From: Bryobacterales bacterium
GTDB lineage: Bacteria > Acidobacteriota > Terriglobia > Bryobacterales > Bryobacteraceae
Length of the DNA: 6,240 nt
Direction of reading: 5' to 3'
NCBI GenBank assembly: GCA_003132865.1
Contig: PKYZ01000652.1
Span: 853-7,092, forward strand
The first letter of the stretch is position 1. Each line of letters begins with the position of its first letter. Both the position numbers and the translations under genes were made by a program. The notes beneath the pieces were generated by a model. It did not search any database. It was not told the origin of the DNA and was given only the letters and a program-made list of their open reading frames with translations. This document shows, one piece after another, positions 1 through 5,510 of the stretch.

Positions 1-1
1 C

Positions 2-577
2 GGCGCCGGCTGGGTCGGGGAGGCTCTTTTTACCACAGCAAGTCTGACGGCTAACCCGCAGGGTCTCCCGTCCGGGTCGAGCATCGGCTTCAATGGAAGC
101 GGGTTCGACGCCAACGAGACCGTCGAGATCTACAAGAACGGAATCGGCTCAGCCGCGTTAACTACCACAGTCGCCAATTCGAGCGGCTCGTTTAGTGCGG
201 GAGCGACCAATGGTGTGCCAGTGGCGCCTTTTGGCTATCGGCTGTTTCTGGCAGTTGGCGAGACCAGTAAGAAGATAGGGGCCGCCGCTTTTACGACCAC
301 GCCCTACTTGTCCTTTACCTTCCCGAACGGCGCGCAGGCCGGCAATCCGATCACGATCTCCGGGAGCGGCTTCGCGCCGTTTGATTCAGTCCAAGTATAC
401 TGGAACACCCCGTTGACGCTGTTGGGCACGACAGGGGTGGATCGTACCGGCGCTTTCAGCGGCAGCGCGGCGGTCGCCGGAACGATTCCCGCGAGTGCCG
501 TAGGCGAGAATTATGTCACGGGCGTTGGCGTTAATGTTCCTCAGGCCAAGGACGCACGCAGCGTCAATTTGCAGTGA
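2..577 (+). CDS. 3' end of a surface/secreted protein with tandem Ig-like (IPT/TIG-like) repeats, 5' partial
   Basis: The frame is open from the left edge to a TGA at 575-577, giving 191 visible residues, so the GTG at 215 is an internal codon and not the start. Two full repeats and the last strand of a third are visible. The strand-like segment GEALFTT (residues 6-12) recurs as GAAAFTT (93-99), a period of about 87 residues. Each repeat carries a 'GSGF' turn followed by an acidic residue and 'V-x-I/V-Y' (NGSGFDANETVEIY near 32-45, SGSGFAPFDSVQVYW near 118-132). This pattern is typical of IPT/TIG-like beta-sandwich domains in large exported acidobacterial proteins, where they act in adhesion or as spacers. 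The composition is Gly/Ala/Ser/Thr-rich with no cysteine. The protein ends soon after the last repeat with no sorting signal that I recognise. The signal peptide and any catalytic or binding domain would lie upstream of the window, so the function is unknown. Its repeats resemble in style, but not in sequence, the neighbouring FG-GAP protein. Confidence 0.72.
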   Translation, partial: GAGWVGEALFTTASLTANPQGLPSGSSIGFNGSGFDANETVEIYKNGIGSAALTTTVANSSGSFSAGATNGVPVAPFGYRLFLAVGETSKKIGAAAFTTTPYLSFTFPNGAQAGNPITISGSGFAPFDSVQVYWNTPLTLLGTTGVDRTGAFSGSAAVAGTIPASAVGENYVTGVGVNVPQAKDARSVNLQ

Positions 578-581
578 CGAA

Positions 582-612
582 CTGCCGGCGCGCCGGTAGG
601 TGAACCGCCGGC
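582..612 (+). terminator. GC-rich dyad just after the stop; possible terminator hairpin without a U-tract
   Basis: Five bases after the stop codon lies the 12-bp palindrome CCGGCGCGCCGG (585-596), extendable to a 7-bp stem (582-588 with 593-599, one G-U pair) with a four-base loop. Alternatively GCCGGCG (584-590) can pair with CGCCGGC (606-612) around a 15-base loop. No run of T follows, so classical intrinsic termination is uncertain. Part of the sequence recurs near 4096-4121, so it may be an intergenic repeat rather than a dedicated terminator. Confidence 0.35.
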
Positions 613-673
613 CAGCCGTTCAAACCGCATCGTCCAAACAAACGAAGGCCATTACCCAGGTTGTCCTTTCCGC

Positions 674-703
674 TTGACACCCAAAAGGCTGCTGTGTCGT
701 AAT
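674..703 (+). promoter_or_regulatory. Candidate sigma-70-type promoter for the FG-GAP gene
   Basis: A perfect TTGACA -35 hexamer (674-679) is followed after 18 bases by CGTAAT (698-703), which matches four of six -10 positions but lacks the important second-position A. It lies about 55 bases upstream of the ATG in an otherwise gene-free, AT-richer stretch. The -35 match is strong and the -10 weak, so the call is tentative. Confidence 0.4.
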
Positions 704-745
704 TAAAAACGTGGTGCCGCGGGCCCCGTCTCCAATTTTGTCTGC

Positions 746-750
746 GGAGG
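746..750 (+). promoter_or_regulatory. Ribosome binding site GGAGG
   Basis: GGAGG sits six bases before the ATG at 757. This spacing, together with the signal peptide that begins exactly at this methionine, fixes the start of the FG-GAP repeat protein. Confidence 0.8.
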
Positions 751-756
751 TAAACG

Positions 757-2631
757 ATGACGAAAACGCTCCAACGAACCGTGATCCTGACGACGACTTG
801 TTTCTTAACCTCTCAGGCCGTTGCTCAAGTTGCGAGCCCAAAAATGCCTACTTTTTTCGCCCGCCGCGACTATCCCACTAGAATATTTAGTGACGCCGTC
901 AGAGTCGCGGACGTAAATGGAGACGGCATCCCGGATCTGATCTCATCAGGCATCGACGCGGGATCTATTAGCGTAGAAATCGGCAACGGTGATGGGACTT
1001 TTCGGCCAGGTCCAAGCAGCAGCAACATAGCCGGCTCGGATTACTTCGTCACTGGCTATCTCGATAGTAACGGAACAATCGATCTCGCGATAGCCACCTC
1101 GGGCGGAGTCGTTGTCTCGTTGGGCAATGGCGACGGCACCTTTGAACCTGGCCTTCTTTATGCGATTAACGACGAGGTCTTCAGCTTGGTAGTCGGTGAT
1201 TTCAACGGCGACGGTATTTTGGATATCGCAGCCACAGGCAATTCGGGTGTCTGGTTATTGACTGGAATTGGAAACGGAACCTTCAACTCACCGGAATTGG
1301 CAGCGTCTCTGCCGGGCGCCGCCTCGATCGCGGCGGCGGATTTCAATGGCGATGGGAAACTGGACCTGGTGGTGGGTTTGACAACCGCGAATTTGAATAC
1401 GGGAAACGGCTCAGCCGTGCTCTTCGGGAACGGTGACGGCACGTTTCAGGTATTGCCGTTGGCTCACCCTGTGCGGCCGCTTGCCGTGGCGGCCGGCCCG
1501 TTGACGAAAGGCGGTCCTCCCGGTATTGCCCTGGGTGTCGGCCAAGGGGGCACATACGACGTGGCTCTGTATTTCGGGAATGGCGCGGGAGGTTTTTCCG
1601 GACCCAAATACGTGGATGTGCCTGGGGGATACGTCCTTAACAGCTTAGCCATTGGCGACGTCAATGGCGATGGCATTCCCGATCTTGTTTCTTCGGGAGG
1701 CTATGTGGTGTATGGTGAAGGCCAAGGTAATTTCAGCCAGCCGGTGAGCCACTTCATCGACCCGGGGGGCTACGACATCGCGTTGGCCGACCTTCGAAAC
1801 AATGGCCAAACCGATATTATCATTGGCTCCGAATACGCCCCCGCAACAACTATCTCGGTGCTCCTGAACCAAGGCCATGGCCGGTTCGAAGACGGTATTT
1901 GGACCGCTGTTAACGGCGGCGCGGGATGTGGAGTGAAGGGCGACTTTAACGGCGACGGAAGGCCCGATCTGGCTTTCAATAATTCAACAGGCATCTCCAT
2001 CCTGTTAGGGACCGGCGACGTGCCGGCGCTGTTTATCCCGGGCTCGAACATCCCCTTGGCGGGAGCGGGATGCTTGGTTATCGGCGACCTGAACGGCGAT
2101 GGCATCCCCGATTTGCTGGTGCCCGCTAACGGTACAGTCGTCGCCTACTTGGGTAACGGTGACGGCACTTTCACGCTCCAGAGCACCACGCCAACGCCCT
2201 CGGGTGGCAACCTTGTGCTGGGCGATTTCAACCACGATGGCAAACTGGATTTCACTACTAGCGGAAATCTGTTGGCCTTGGGCAACGGTGATGGCACATT
2301 CCAGACCCCGGCCGCTATCGTGGCCAATCTGCCTCCGTACGGCTTCAACGGTATCGCGGCGGGTGACATTAATAACGATGGCTGGCCGGATCTGGTTCTG
2401 ACGAATAACGGCGATGACTCCGTCACTTTAACAGTGCTCTTGAACAACCACCAGGGCGGGTTCGCGCAGGTGCCGACGAGGTTTGGCAACGATACATACC
2501 AGCCAGTGCTGGCAAATCTGAACGGGGATGGCAACCTCGATCTCATCCTCGCGACGACTAGAGAGCCCACAGGCGTTGCAATTTACCTTGGTAATGGAAA
2601 GGGTGAATTTGCGCCGCAAGTACCGCGGTAG
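757..2631 (+). CDS. Secreted FG-GAP/VCBS repeat protein (12 repeats, putative Ca2+-binding beta-propeller)
   Basis: This is a 624-residue protein that starts at an ATG with a well-placed GGAGG. A Sec signal peptide is visible: MTK, a hydrophobic/Thr-rich core, then AVA before Gln, with likely cleavage after residue 23. The rest is 12 tandem repeats of about 49 residues. Each pairs an integrin-like Ca2+ loop (consensus DxNxDGxxD) with a 'LGNGDGTF' strand. Loops begin near residues 52, 103, 148, 195, 247, 301, 345, 396, 444, 490, 537 and 587. Eight are canonical (for example DFNGDGILD at 148). Repeat 12 has Asn for the first Asp, repeat 2 lacks the DG, repeat 7 is partly eroded and repeat 5 has lost its acidic residues. 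FG-GAP/VCBS repeats form calcium-stabilised propellers in exported adhesion or carbohydrate-binding proteins. No enzymatic domain, C-terminal anchor or sorting domain is visible, and the protein stops right after the last blade, so a lost C-terminal domain is possible. The exact ligand is unknown. It appears monocistronic. Confidence 0.9.
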   Translation: MTKTLQRTVILTTTCFLTSQAVAQVASPKMPTFFARRDYPTRIFSDAVRVADVNGDGIPDLISSGIDAGSISVEIGNGDGTFRPGPSSSNIAGSDYFVTGYLDSNGTIDLAIATSGGVVVSLGNGDGTFEPGLLYAINDEVFSLVVGDFNGDGILDIAATGNSGVWLLTGIGNGTFNSPELAASLPGAASIAAADFNGDGKLDLVVGLTTANLNTGNGSAVLFGNGDGTFQVLPLAHPVRPLAVAAGPLTKGGPPGIALGVGQGGTYDVALYFGNGAGGFSGPKYVDVPGGYVLNSLAIGDVNGDGIPDLVSSGGYVVYGEGQGNFSQPVSHFIDPGGYDIALADLRNNGQTDIIIGSEYAPATTISVLLNQGHGRFEDGIWTAVNGGAGCGVKGDFNGDGRPDLAFNNSTGISILLGTGDVPALFIPGSNIPLAGAGCLVIGDLNGDGIPDLLVPANGTVVAYLGNGDGTFTLQSTTPTPSGGNLVLGDFNHDGKLDFTTSGNLLALGNGDGTFQTPAAIVANLPPYGFNGIAAGDINNDGWPDLVLTNNGDDSVTLTVLLNNHQGGFAQVPTRFGNDTYQPVLANLNGDGNLDLILATTREPTGVAIYLGNGKGEFAPQVPR

Positions 2632-2701
2632 CGAGCATGACCGCCACCCGTAGCGCCACGTTCGCCCACGTCGCGCCGGTGTCGATCCCCCGGCGCTCCT
2701 C

Positions 2702-2863
2702 GAATATGGCGACGGCAGCAATCCAGCTCACTTTGGATTCCTCCGATCCTGGTCGCCATATGAGCGGGCGGCGGAAGGCACGAAGTATCCGGCCATCCTG
2801 TTCGCCACAGGCGAGGGCGACACACGGGTCCCGCCGCCTCAAGCGGTGAAGATGGCCGCTCGC
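2702..2863 (+). pseudogene. Remnant of an S9 prolyl oligopeptidase C-terminal catalytic domain
   Basis: One frame (open from 2654 to the TGA at 3017-3019) encodes a stretch that I recognise as the region around the catalytic Asp of prolyl oligopeptidases. It starts EYGDGSNPAHFGFLRSWSPY, continues with EGTKYPAILFATGEGDTRVP, and ends at KMAAR near 2863. In the family, 'EYG-DP--F-YL---SPY' and 'KYPA-L---G--D-RV-P-H--K-AA-LQ' are conserved, and the Asp before '-RV' belongs to the Ser-Asp-His triad. Here GEGDTRVPP keeps that Asp. The nucleophile Ser domain, the seven-bladed propeller (upstream) and the catalytic His segment (downstream) are absent. Homology fades on both sides, and the TAG at 2651 closes the frame upstream with no usable start. 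Full-length enzymes are about 700 residues, so these ~54 codons are debris and not a functional gene. Confidence 0.7.
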
Positions 2864-2945
2864 CCCGGTCCAGGTGACGAGCCGCGTTCCATCCCCTTTT
2901 TCCCTCTCTGGTTTGCGGTTTACGCCTTGCACGGCTCTCGCACCG

Positions 2946-3479
2946 CTACTGTGGAGGGTACAATCCGAGTGCCTGACATTCCCGAACCTGTTGCTCTTCA
3001 CGAACGGTCAAATCTTTGACCTTCTTATCTACGGTGTTCTGATAAATGACCGTGCAAGCCGCCCGAAGTTTCCGCCGCTCTTCGGCGGCTTTCGCATCCT
3101 CTTCAACTTTCATCTCGGTGTATCGTGCATCGGCATCCTTCTGTTTTTGTTTCCGTTCTGCTGCCAGTCGCTTTCGGCGTGCCGCTTCAGCCGCATCCTT
3201 CCTGGCCCGGGCTGCCGCCTCAGCCGCATCCTTCCTCGCCTGGGCTGCCGCCTCAGGCGCATCCTTCCTCGCTTGGGCTTCAAAGGCCTTTTGTTCCTCT
3301 TCGGCTTGCGCCGCCGCTTCAGCCTCACGCTTGGCTTTGAGTTCCTGAAGCTCTTTCTCCAAGTCAATTCGCTCACCAGTCACGCCGTCAATACGAGTCT
3401 TGGAGTTTTCAGCGAGTAGCAGGCTGGCCTTGATGATTTCGGTCTTACAGCCGTCCACCTTGCCAACTAGAGGAATCAC
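2946..3479 (-). CDS. Ala/Glu/Lys-rich coiled-coil (TolA-like) protein, probably 5'-truncated
   Basis: This frame reads 177 residues from a GTG at 3479, but it stays open upstream to codon 3519-3521 (a further stretch reading WAEDHQLVKEYTDYV) before an in-frame TAA at 3522-3524. No good start or ribosome site exists: the nearest purine run, AAGGA, is 13 bases from the GTG. The protein-like frame therefore most likely continued upstream and has been cut. The visible protein has an N-terminal part with one Cys, then a long charged helix (about residues 30-130) with three 11-residue repeats of the form xARKDAxEAAA. It ends in a compact tail with two Cys and the conserved-looking string LTVREEQQVRECQALGLYPP. 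Hendecad spacing suggests a right-handed or straight coiled coil, as in periplasmic TolA-like spacers. No signal peptide or membrane segment remains. The tail resembles an acidobacterial family of uncharacterised proteins, but this is from memory. The function is unknown. Confidence 0.6.
   Translation of the reverse strand: MIPLVGKVDGCKTEIIKASLLLAENSKTRIDGVTGERIDLEKELQELKAKREAEAAAQAEEEQKAFEAQARKDAPEAAAQARKDAAEAAARARKDAAEAARRKRLAAERKQKQKDADARYTEMKVEEDAKAAEERRKLRAACTVIYQNTVDKKVKDLTVREEQQVRECQALGLYPPQ
3178..3276 (-). repeat. 33-bp tandem repeat x3 inside the coiled-coil gene
   Basis: Three consecutive 33-bp units (3178-3210, 3211-3243, 3244-3276) differ at only a few positions each and encode 11-residue hendecads ARKDA(A/P)EAAA. 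Perfect in-frame period and high identity point to recent slippage or unequal crossing-over, which changes coiled-coil length without breaking the frame. Confidence 0.8.
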
Positions 3480-3525
3480 ATAGTCAGTGTATTCCTTGAC
3501 AAGCTGGTGATCTTCGGCCCATTAG

Positions 3526-3924
3526 TTTCCTGCTGGCCAAGCCGCGTCGGCGCTGGGCGCGTTCGGTGTGCTGGTGCTGATCCTGGCGGCCACCGGCATC
3601 TACGGCGTGATGGCCTATGCCATATCGCGCCGCACGCGCGAGATTGGCATCCGCATGGCGATCGGCGCGAGCCAAGGCCAGGTGCTCGCGATCGTGGCGC
3701 GCCGCGCGCTGCTGCTGATTGGCTCGGGCACCGTGGTGGGACTCGTCGTGGCGTTGGCCGCCGGACGGTTTCTGGAACAGATTCTCTACGGCGTCCAGCC
3801 CACCGATCCGCTGACCCTGGCGATCGTGCTGCTGCTAATGCTGGCCATCGCGGCGCTGGCTTGCTGGATTCCCGCGCGGAGGGCGATTCGGATTAATCCG
3901 GTCACCGCGCTGCGGCAGGAGTGA
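3526..3924 (+). pseudogene. C-terminal remnant of an ABC transporter permease (MacB/FtsX-like, ADOP type)
   Basis: The frame after the TAG at 3523-3525 carries the last transmembrane half of a MacB/FtsX permease. A TM segment (about GAFGVLVLILAATGIYGVMAY) is followed by the very characteristic RRTREIGIRMAIGAS cytoplasmic coupling motif, a second TM (LLLIGSGTVVGLVVALAAG), ILYGVQPTDPLT, a third TM, and the terminal IPARRAIRINPVTALRQE before the TGA at 3922. This is the classic ending of acidobacterial ADOP permeases, which are normally about 800 residues long, so over 80% is missing. The GTG at 3568 could only initiate a fragment starting inside a TM helix. In the next frame, LLAKPR (3530-3547) resembles the 'LA-PR' segment that precedes this TM in the family, which would imply a small frameshift near 3546; this is tentative. 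The partner periplasmic domain and the ATPase are absent here. Not expected to function. Confidence 0.8.
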
Positions 3925-3937
3925 CGGCATCTGGCCC

Positions 3938-3943
3938 TATAAT
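3938..3943 (+). promoter_or_regulatory. Isolated perfect -10 hexamer TATAAT
   Basis: TATAAT lies 13 bases after the permease remnant's stop, but the hexamer 17 bases upstream (GCAGGA) does not resemble TTGACA and there is no extended -10 TG. It could start the long leader of the gene at 4195, about 250 bases away. The evidence is weak. Confidence 0.22.
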
Positions 3944-4020
3944 GCGCGCGGTAGAAGGCCATTCGCCGTGGTGGGCGACTGGTGACAGGGGATCTATTGA
4001 GCGCCGAACGCGCCAATTCA

Positions 4021-4038
4021 GTTAAGGGCAGTTAAGGG
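4021..4038 (+). repeat. Short direct repeat GTTAAGGG x2
   Basis: GTTAAGGG occurs at 4021-4028 and 4031-4038, a 10-base period (one helical turn). It lies just upstream of the structured leader of the 4195 gene. Such spacing suits a protein binding in tandem on one DNA face, but chance is not excluded. Confidence 0.4.
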
Positions 4039-4051
4039 ATCCAAGGAGAAA

Positions 4052-4110
4052 CCTCCGCGCTGTAGTATGCTATGCTATGTGGCCGAAAGGCCGGCCTGCC
4101 GGCGCGGAGG
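4052..4110 (+). promoter_or_regulatory. Structured leader or intergenic-repeat hairpin upstream of the membrane-protein gene
   Basis: CCTCCGCGC (4052-4060) is a perfect 9-bp inverted repeat of GCGCGGAGG (4102-4110). The 41 bases between them contain GGCC-GAAA-GGCC (4081-4092), a stem capped by a GNRA tetraloop, and a TATGC/TATGC/TATGT triplication (4066-4080). The arm CCTCC belongs to AAACCTCC (4049-4056), which is also perfectly complementary to GGAGGTTT (4184-4191) covering the Shine-Dalgarno site of the gene at 4195. The two pairings exclude each other, so this could be a translational switch. It could equally be part of a dispersed repeat, because CTGCCGGCGCG is shared with 582-592. Confidence 0.4.
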
Positions 4111-4181
4111 GTGAATCGCCGCTGGTGTGAGCGTGCCCATCGAGGCCGAAGAACATCATCACGCGGCATTATTCTGCGTTG

Positions 4182-4188
4182 AAGGAGG
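4182..4188 (+). promoter_or_regulatory. Strong Shine-Dalgarno AAGGAGG that decides a TTG start
   Basis: AAGGAGG ends six bases before TTG at 4195. An in-frame TGA at 4180-4182 lies immediately upstream, so TTG is the only sensible start for the long frame that follows. Confidence 0.8.
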
Positions 4189-4194
4189 TTTGGC

Positions 4195-5103
4195 TTGCTC
4201 GAACCGTTCGGCCTAAAACCCAGTGATGCCGTCGCATTGTATTCCGCACTGTTTGCTGGAATGTCTGCCATTATTGCCGTCGTGGCTGTATTGATTAGCC
4301 TGTACATACAGTTCTGGCGTGGTGCGAAGGTATTCGGCTGGATAAGTCAAATCACGATTATTCGCGTGAGCTTGACTCAGAACAACGAATTGCTCGTGCA
4401 GATGCTAGCCGACGACCTTTTGTCCGAATCGCCGGGCGCAGCCGCGCAGACGCTTTTATCGACAGTCCAAGGACTACCTGATCTCGCTAGGCGTCGTGAT
4501 CGTTCAGAACTGATTCGGTCGATCAGTGTGCAAACGCTGCGTCTCGTCAATTACGTTCCAAGCGACGAGTTGATCGATAGATATGGTCTAGACGGCAAAA
4601 TCCCTGTCTCATTCTACGCAACCGTCTTGCTCAGCAACACCGGGGGCAAGCCTATGCACATCAGCAATTTCGTGCTCTTGGTGCAGTCAGCTTCCAATCC
4701 AGACCGGTGTTGGGCCTTTGCCGCATACATGACGATGAATCTGCCGATGGCCATCGATCCTAGTGCGCCCAAGGCCGACATGCAACGCTTTGCAGGTTTT
4801 TTCGGAGGTGCCTCAGTTAGCCCGGGTCAGACGCTCAAGCTCGATCTATACTTCGTTCCGCATGTGATGAGCGCTGGAGTACGTCTGTCAACTGGCGGCA
4901 TGCCTCCGGGCGACTATCAGATGTCCCTTGTTGGCTACAGGGCGGGTACTGATGCGCCGGAAAAGGTATTCTCAACGATGCCATTCAAGTATCCGTTTTC
5001 TAGCGGTCACTACAAGACCATTTTCACTGGCGGTGAATGGACCTTTTTGGTTGGCACGGAAGAAGAAGCACTGGACGCCTGGCGCGCGCATCGTTCCGCA
5101 TAG
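4195..5103 (+). CDS. Single-pass membrane protein of unknown function (302 aa, TTG start)
   Basis: The frame starts at TTG, set by a near-perfect AAGGAGG six bases upstream and an in-frame stop just before that. I do not recognise the family. Residues 1-12 are short and slightly acidic. Residues ~17-38 form one strong transmembrane helix (core IIAVVAVLISLYI), followed by QFWRGAK. The positive charges after the helix suggest that the C-terminal bulk faces the cytoplasm. Residues ~45-130 look helical (several Leu/Asp/Glu/Arg heptad-like runs). Residues ~135-290 alternate beta-like hydrophobic residues with turns (VSFYATVLLSNTGGKPMHIS, SPGQTLKLDLYFVP, PPGDYQMSLVGY), which fits a beta-sandwich. 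No catalytic signature, metal-binding cluster or nucleotide-binding motif is visible; the single Cys is near residue 178. It stands alone: the nearest genes are a permease remnant upstream and a gene-free stretch downstream. It appears intact and expressed judging by its start signals, with a long leader capable of alternative pairing. GC appears slightly lower than in the flanking genes (by eye). Confidence 0.75.
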   Translation: MLEPFGLKPSDAVALYSALFAGMSAIIAVVAVLISLYIQFWRGAKVFGWISQITIIRVSLTQNNELLVQMLADDLLSESPGAAAQTLLSTVQGLPDLARRRDRSELIRSISVQTLRLVNYVPSDELIDRYGLDGKIPVSFYATVLLSNTGGKPMHISNFVLLVQSASNPDRCWAFAAYMTMNLPMAIDPSAPKADMQRFAGFFGGASVSPGQTLKLDLYFVPHVMSAGVRLSTGGMPPGDYQMSLVGYRAGTDAPEKVFSTMPFKYPFSSGHYKTIFTGGEWTFLVGTEEEALDAWRAHRSA

Positions 5104-5125
5104 ACCGCCCAGAAGCCGCGCAAGG

Positions 5126-5142
5126 CTGATCCGCCGGATCAG
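5126..5142 (+). terminator. Hairpin after the membrane-protein gene; possible terminator
   Basis: CTGATCC-GCC-GGATCAG forms a perfect 7-bp stem with a three-base loop, 22 bases after the stop at 5103. No T-run follows, so it may terminate weakly or simply protect the 3' end. The inner palindrome GGATC/GATCC is symmetric and works equally for either strand. Confidence 0.4.
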
Positions 5143-5181
5143 GCCCTGCCGACCTCCGATGTGGATTTGACCCGCGCTAGA

Positions 5182-5209
5182 GCGCACATCGTCAGGCGCA
5201 CATCATCAG
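5182..5209 (+). repeat. 14-bp tandem duplication
   Basis: GCGCACATCGTCAG (5182-5195) is followed directly by GCGCACATCATCAG (5196-5209), with 13 of 14 positions identical. It is a simple head-to-tail duplication in non-coding DNA; a paired operator is possible but unsupported. Confidence 0.6.
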
Positions 5210-5466
5210 AGCGGACCAAGGGGGTGAACCGTCGACACCGAGATGGTCACAACACTGCTTGCCAGTCCGGGATTCAGCAGGCTCTACAGCTCGAGTGCCA
5301 TCGCGAGCGCCGTTGCAGTGGTGGACCTTGTGAATCCGCTGCGTGTGAGCAAATGGGAAGGATGTGCCGTTTTTATGGCATCCATTCACCCGAAATGGCG
5401 CAACGAACGGTCTCGGCCGTTGGCGAGGGCGCTAGAGGTGTCTAAAACCCCGTTGATCCCTTGGCA

Positions 5467-5493
5467 TTGACACAGCTTCCGATACGGTACGCT
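5467..5493 (+). promoter_or_regulatory. Candidate promoter of the truncated antitoxin
   Basis: A perfect TTGACA (5467-5472) is followed after 15 bases by TACGCT (5488-5493), a GC-tolerant -10-like hexamer. It lies just upstream of a GGAGG and an ATG, as expected for an autoregulated toxin-antitoxin promoter. The short spacer weakens the call. Confidence 0.35.
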
Positions 5494-5500
5494 GGAGGCT

Positions 5501-5505
5501 GGAGG
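5501..5505 (+). promoter_or_regulatory. Ribosome binding site GGAGG of the antitoxin fragment
   Basis: GGAGG lies five bases before the ATG at 5511. It supports real translation initiation there, although the frame is very short. Confidence 0.65.
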
Positions 5506-5510
5506 GCGTC

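Larger units (their letters stand above)
5104..5510. other. 407-bp stretch without a convincing gene
   Basis: After the hairpin at 5126-5142 this region holds a 14-bp tandem duplication (5182-5209) and a promoter-like TTGACA (5467). Short frames exist, the best being an ATG at 5243 with 75 codons and a hydrophobic Ala/Val/Leu-rich first half. It has no good ribosome site, no recognisable motif, and overlapping frames of similar length on both strands, so I do not call it. No tRNA-like cloverleaf was seen. Confidence 0.5.

Noticed and set aside
1158..2570. Several Pro/Ser-rich minus-strand frames within the FG-GAP gene
   Set aside because: They recur with the repeat period ('PSPLKSP', 'PSPFP') and are simply the complement of the GNGDGTF/DFNGDG codons.
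2558..3001. 147-codon minus-strand frame overlapping the FG-GAP 3' end and the peptidase remnant
   Set aside because: It is antisense to the FG-GAP gene and to the recognisable peptidase frame; its Arg-rich composition looks like an antisense shadow despite a short hydrophobic run.
3178..3276. Tandem 33-bp units considered as a CRISPR array
   Set aside because: The units are contiguous without spacers and encode an in-frame protein repeat.
2874..3419. 181-codon plus-strand frame opposite the coiled-coil gene
   Set aside because: It is the complement of the Ala/Lys/Glu-rich repeats; its Cys/Arg/Leu/Phe-rich repeats ('CRLSRILP') are an artefact of reading those repeats backwards.
4032..4307. 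91-codon minus-strand frame across the leader of the membrane-protein gene
   Set aside because: It overlaps the strong Shine-Dalgarno and the start of a better-supported gene, and shows no family features.
5243..5470. 75-codon plus-strand frame with a hydrophobic, Ala/Val-rich first half
   Set aside because: No convincing ribosome site, no recognised motif, and comparable overlapping frames exist on both strands, so coding is not supported.
5104..5510. Search for a tRNA or integration attachment site next to the antitoxin fragment
   Set aside because: No cloverleaf, no CCA-type 3' end and no integrase were found, so island insertion at a tRNA is unsupported here.
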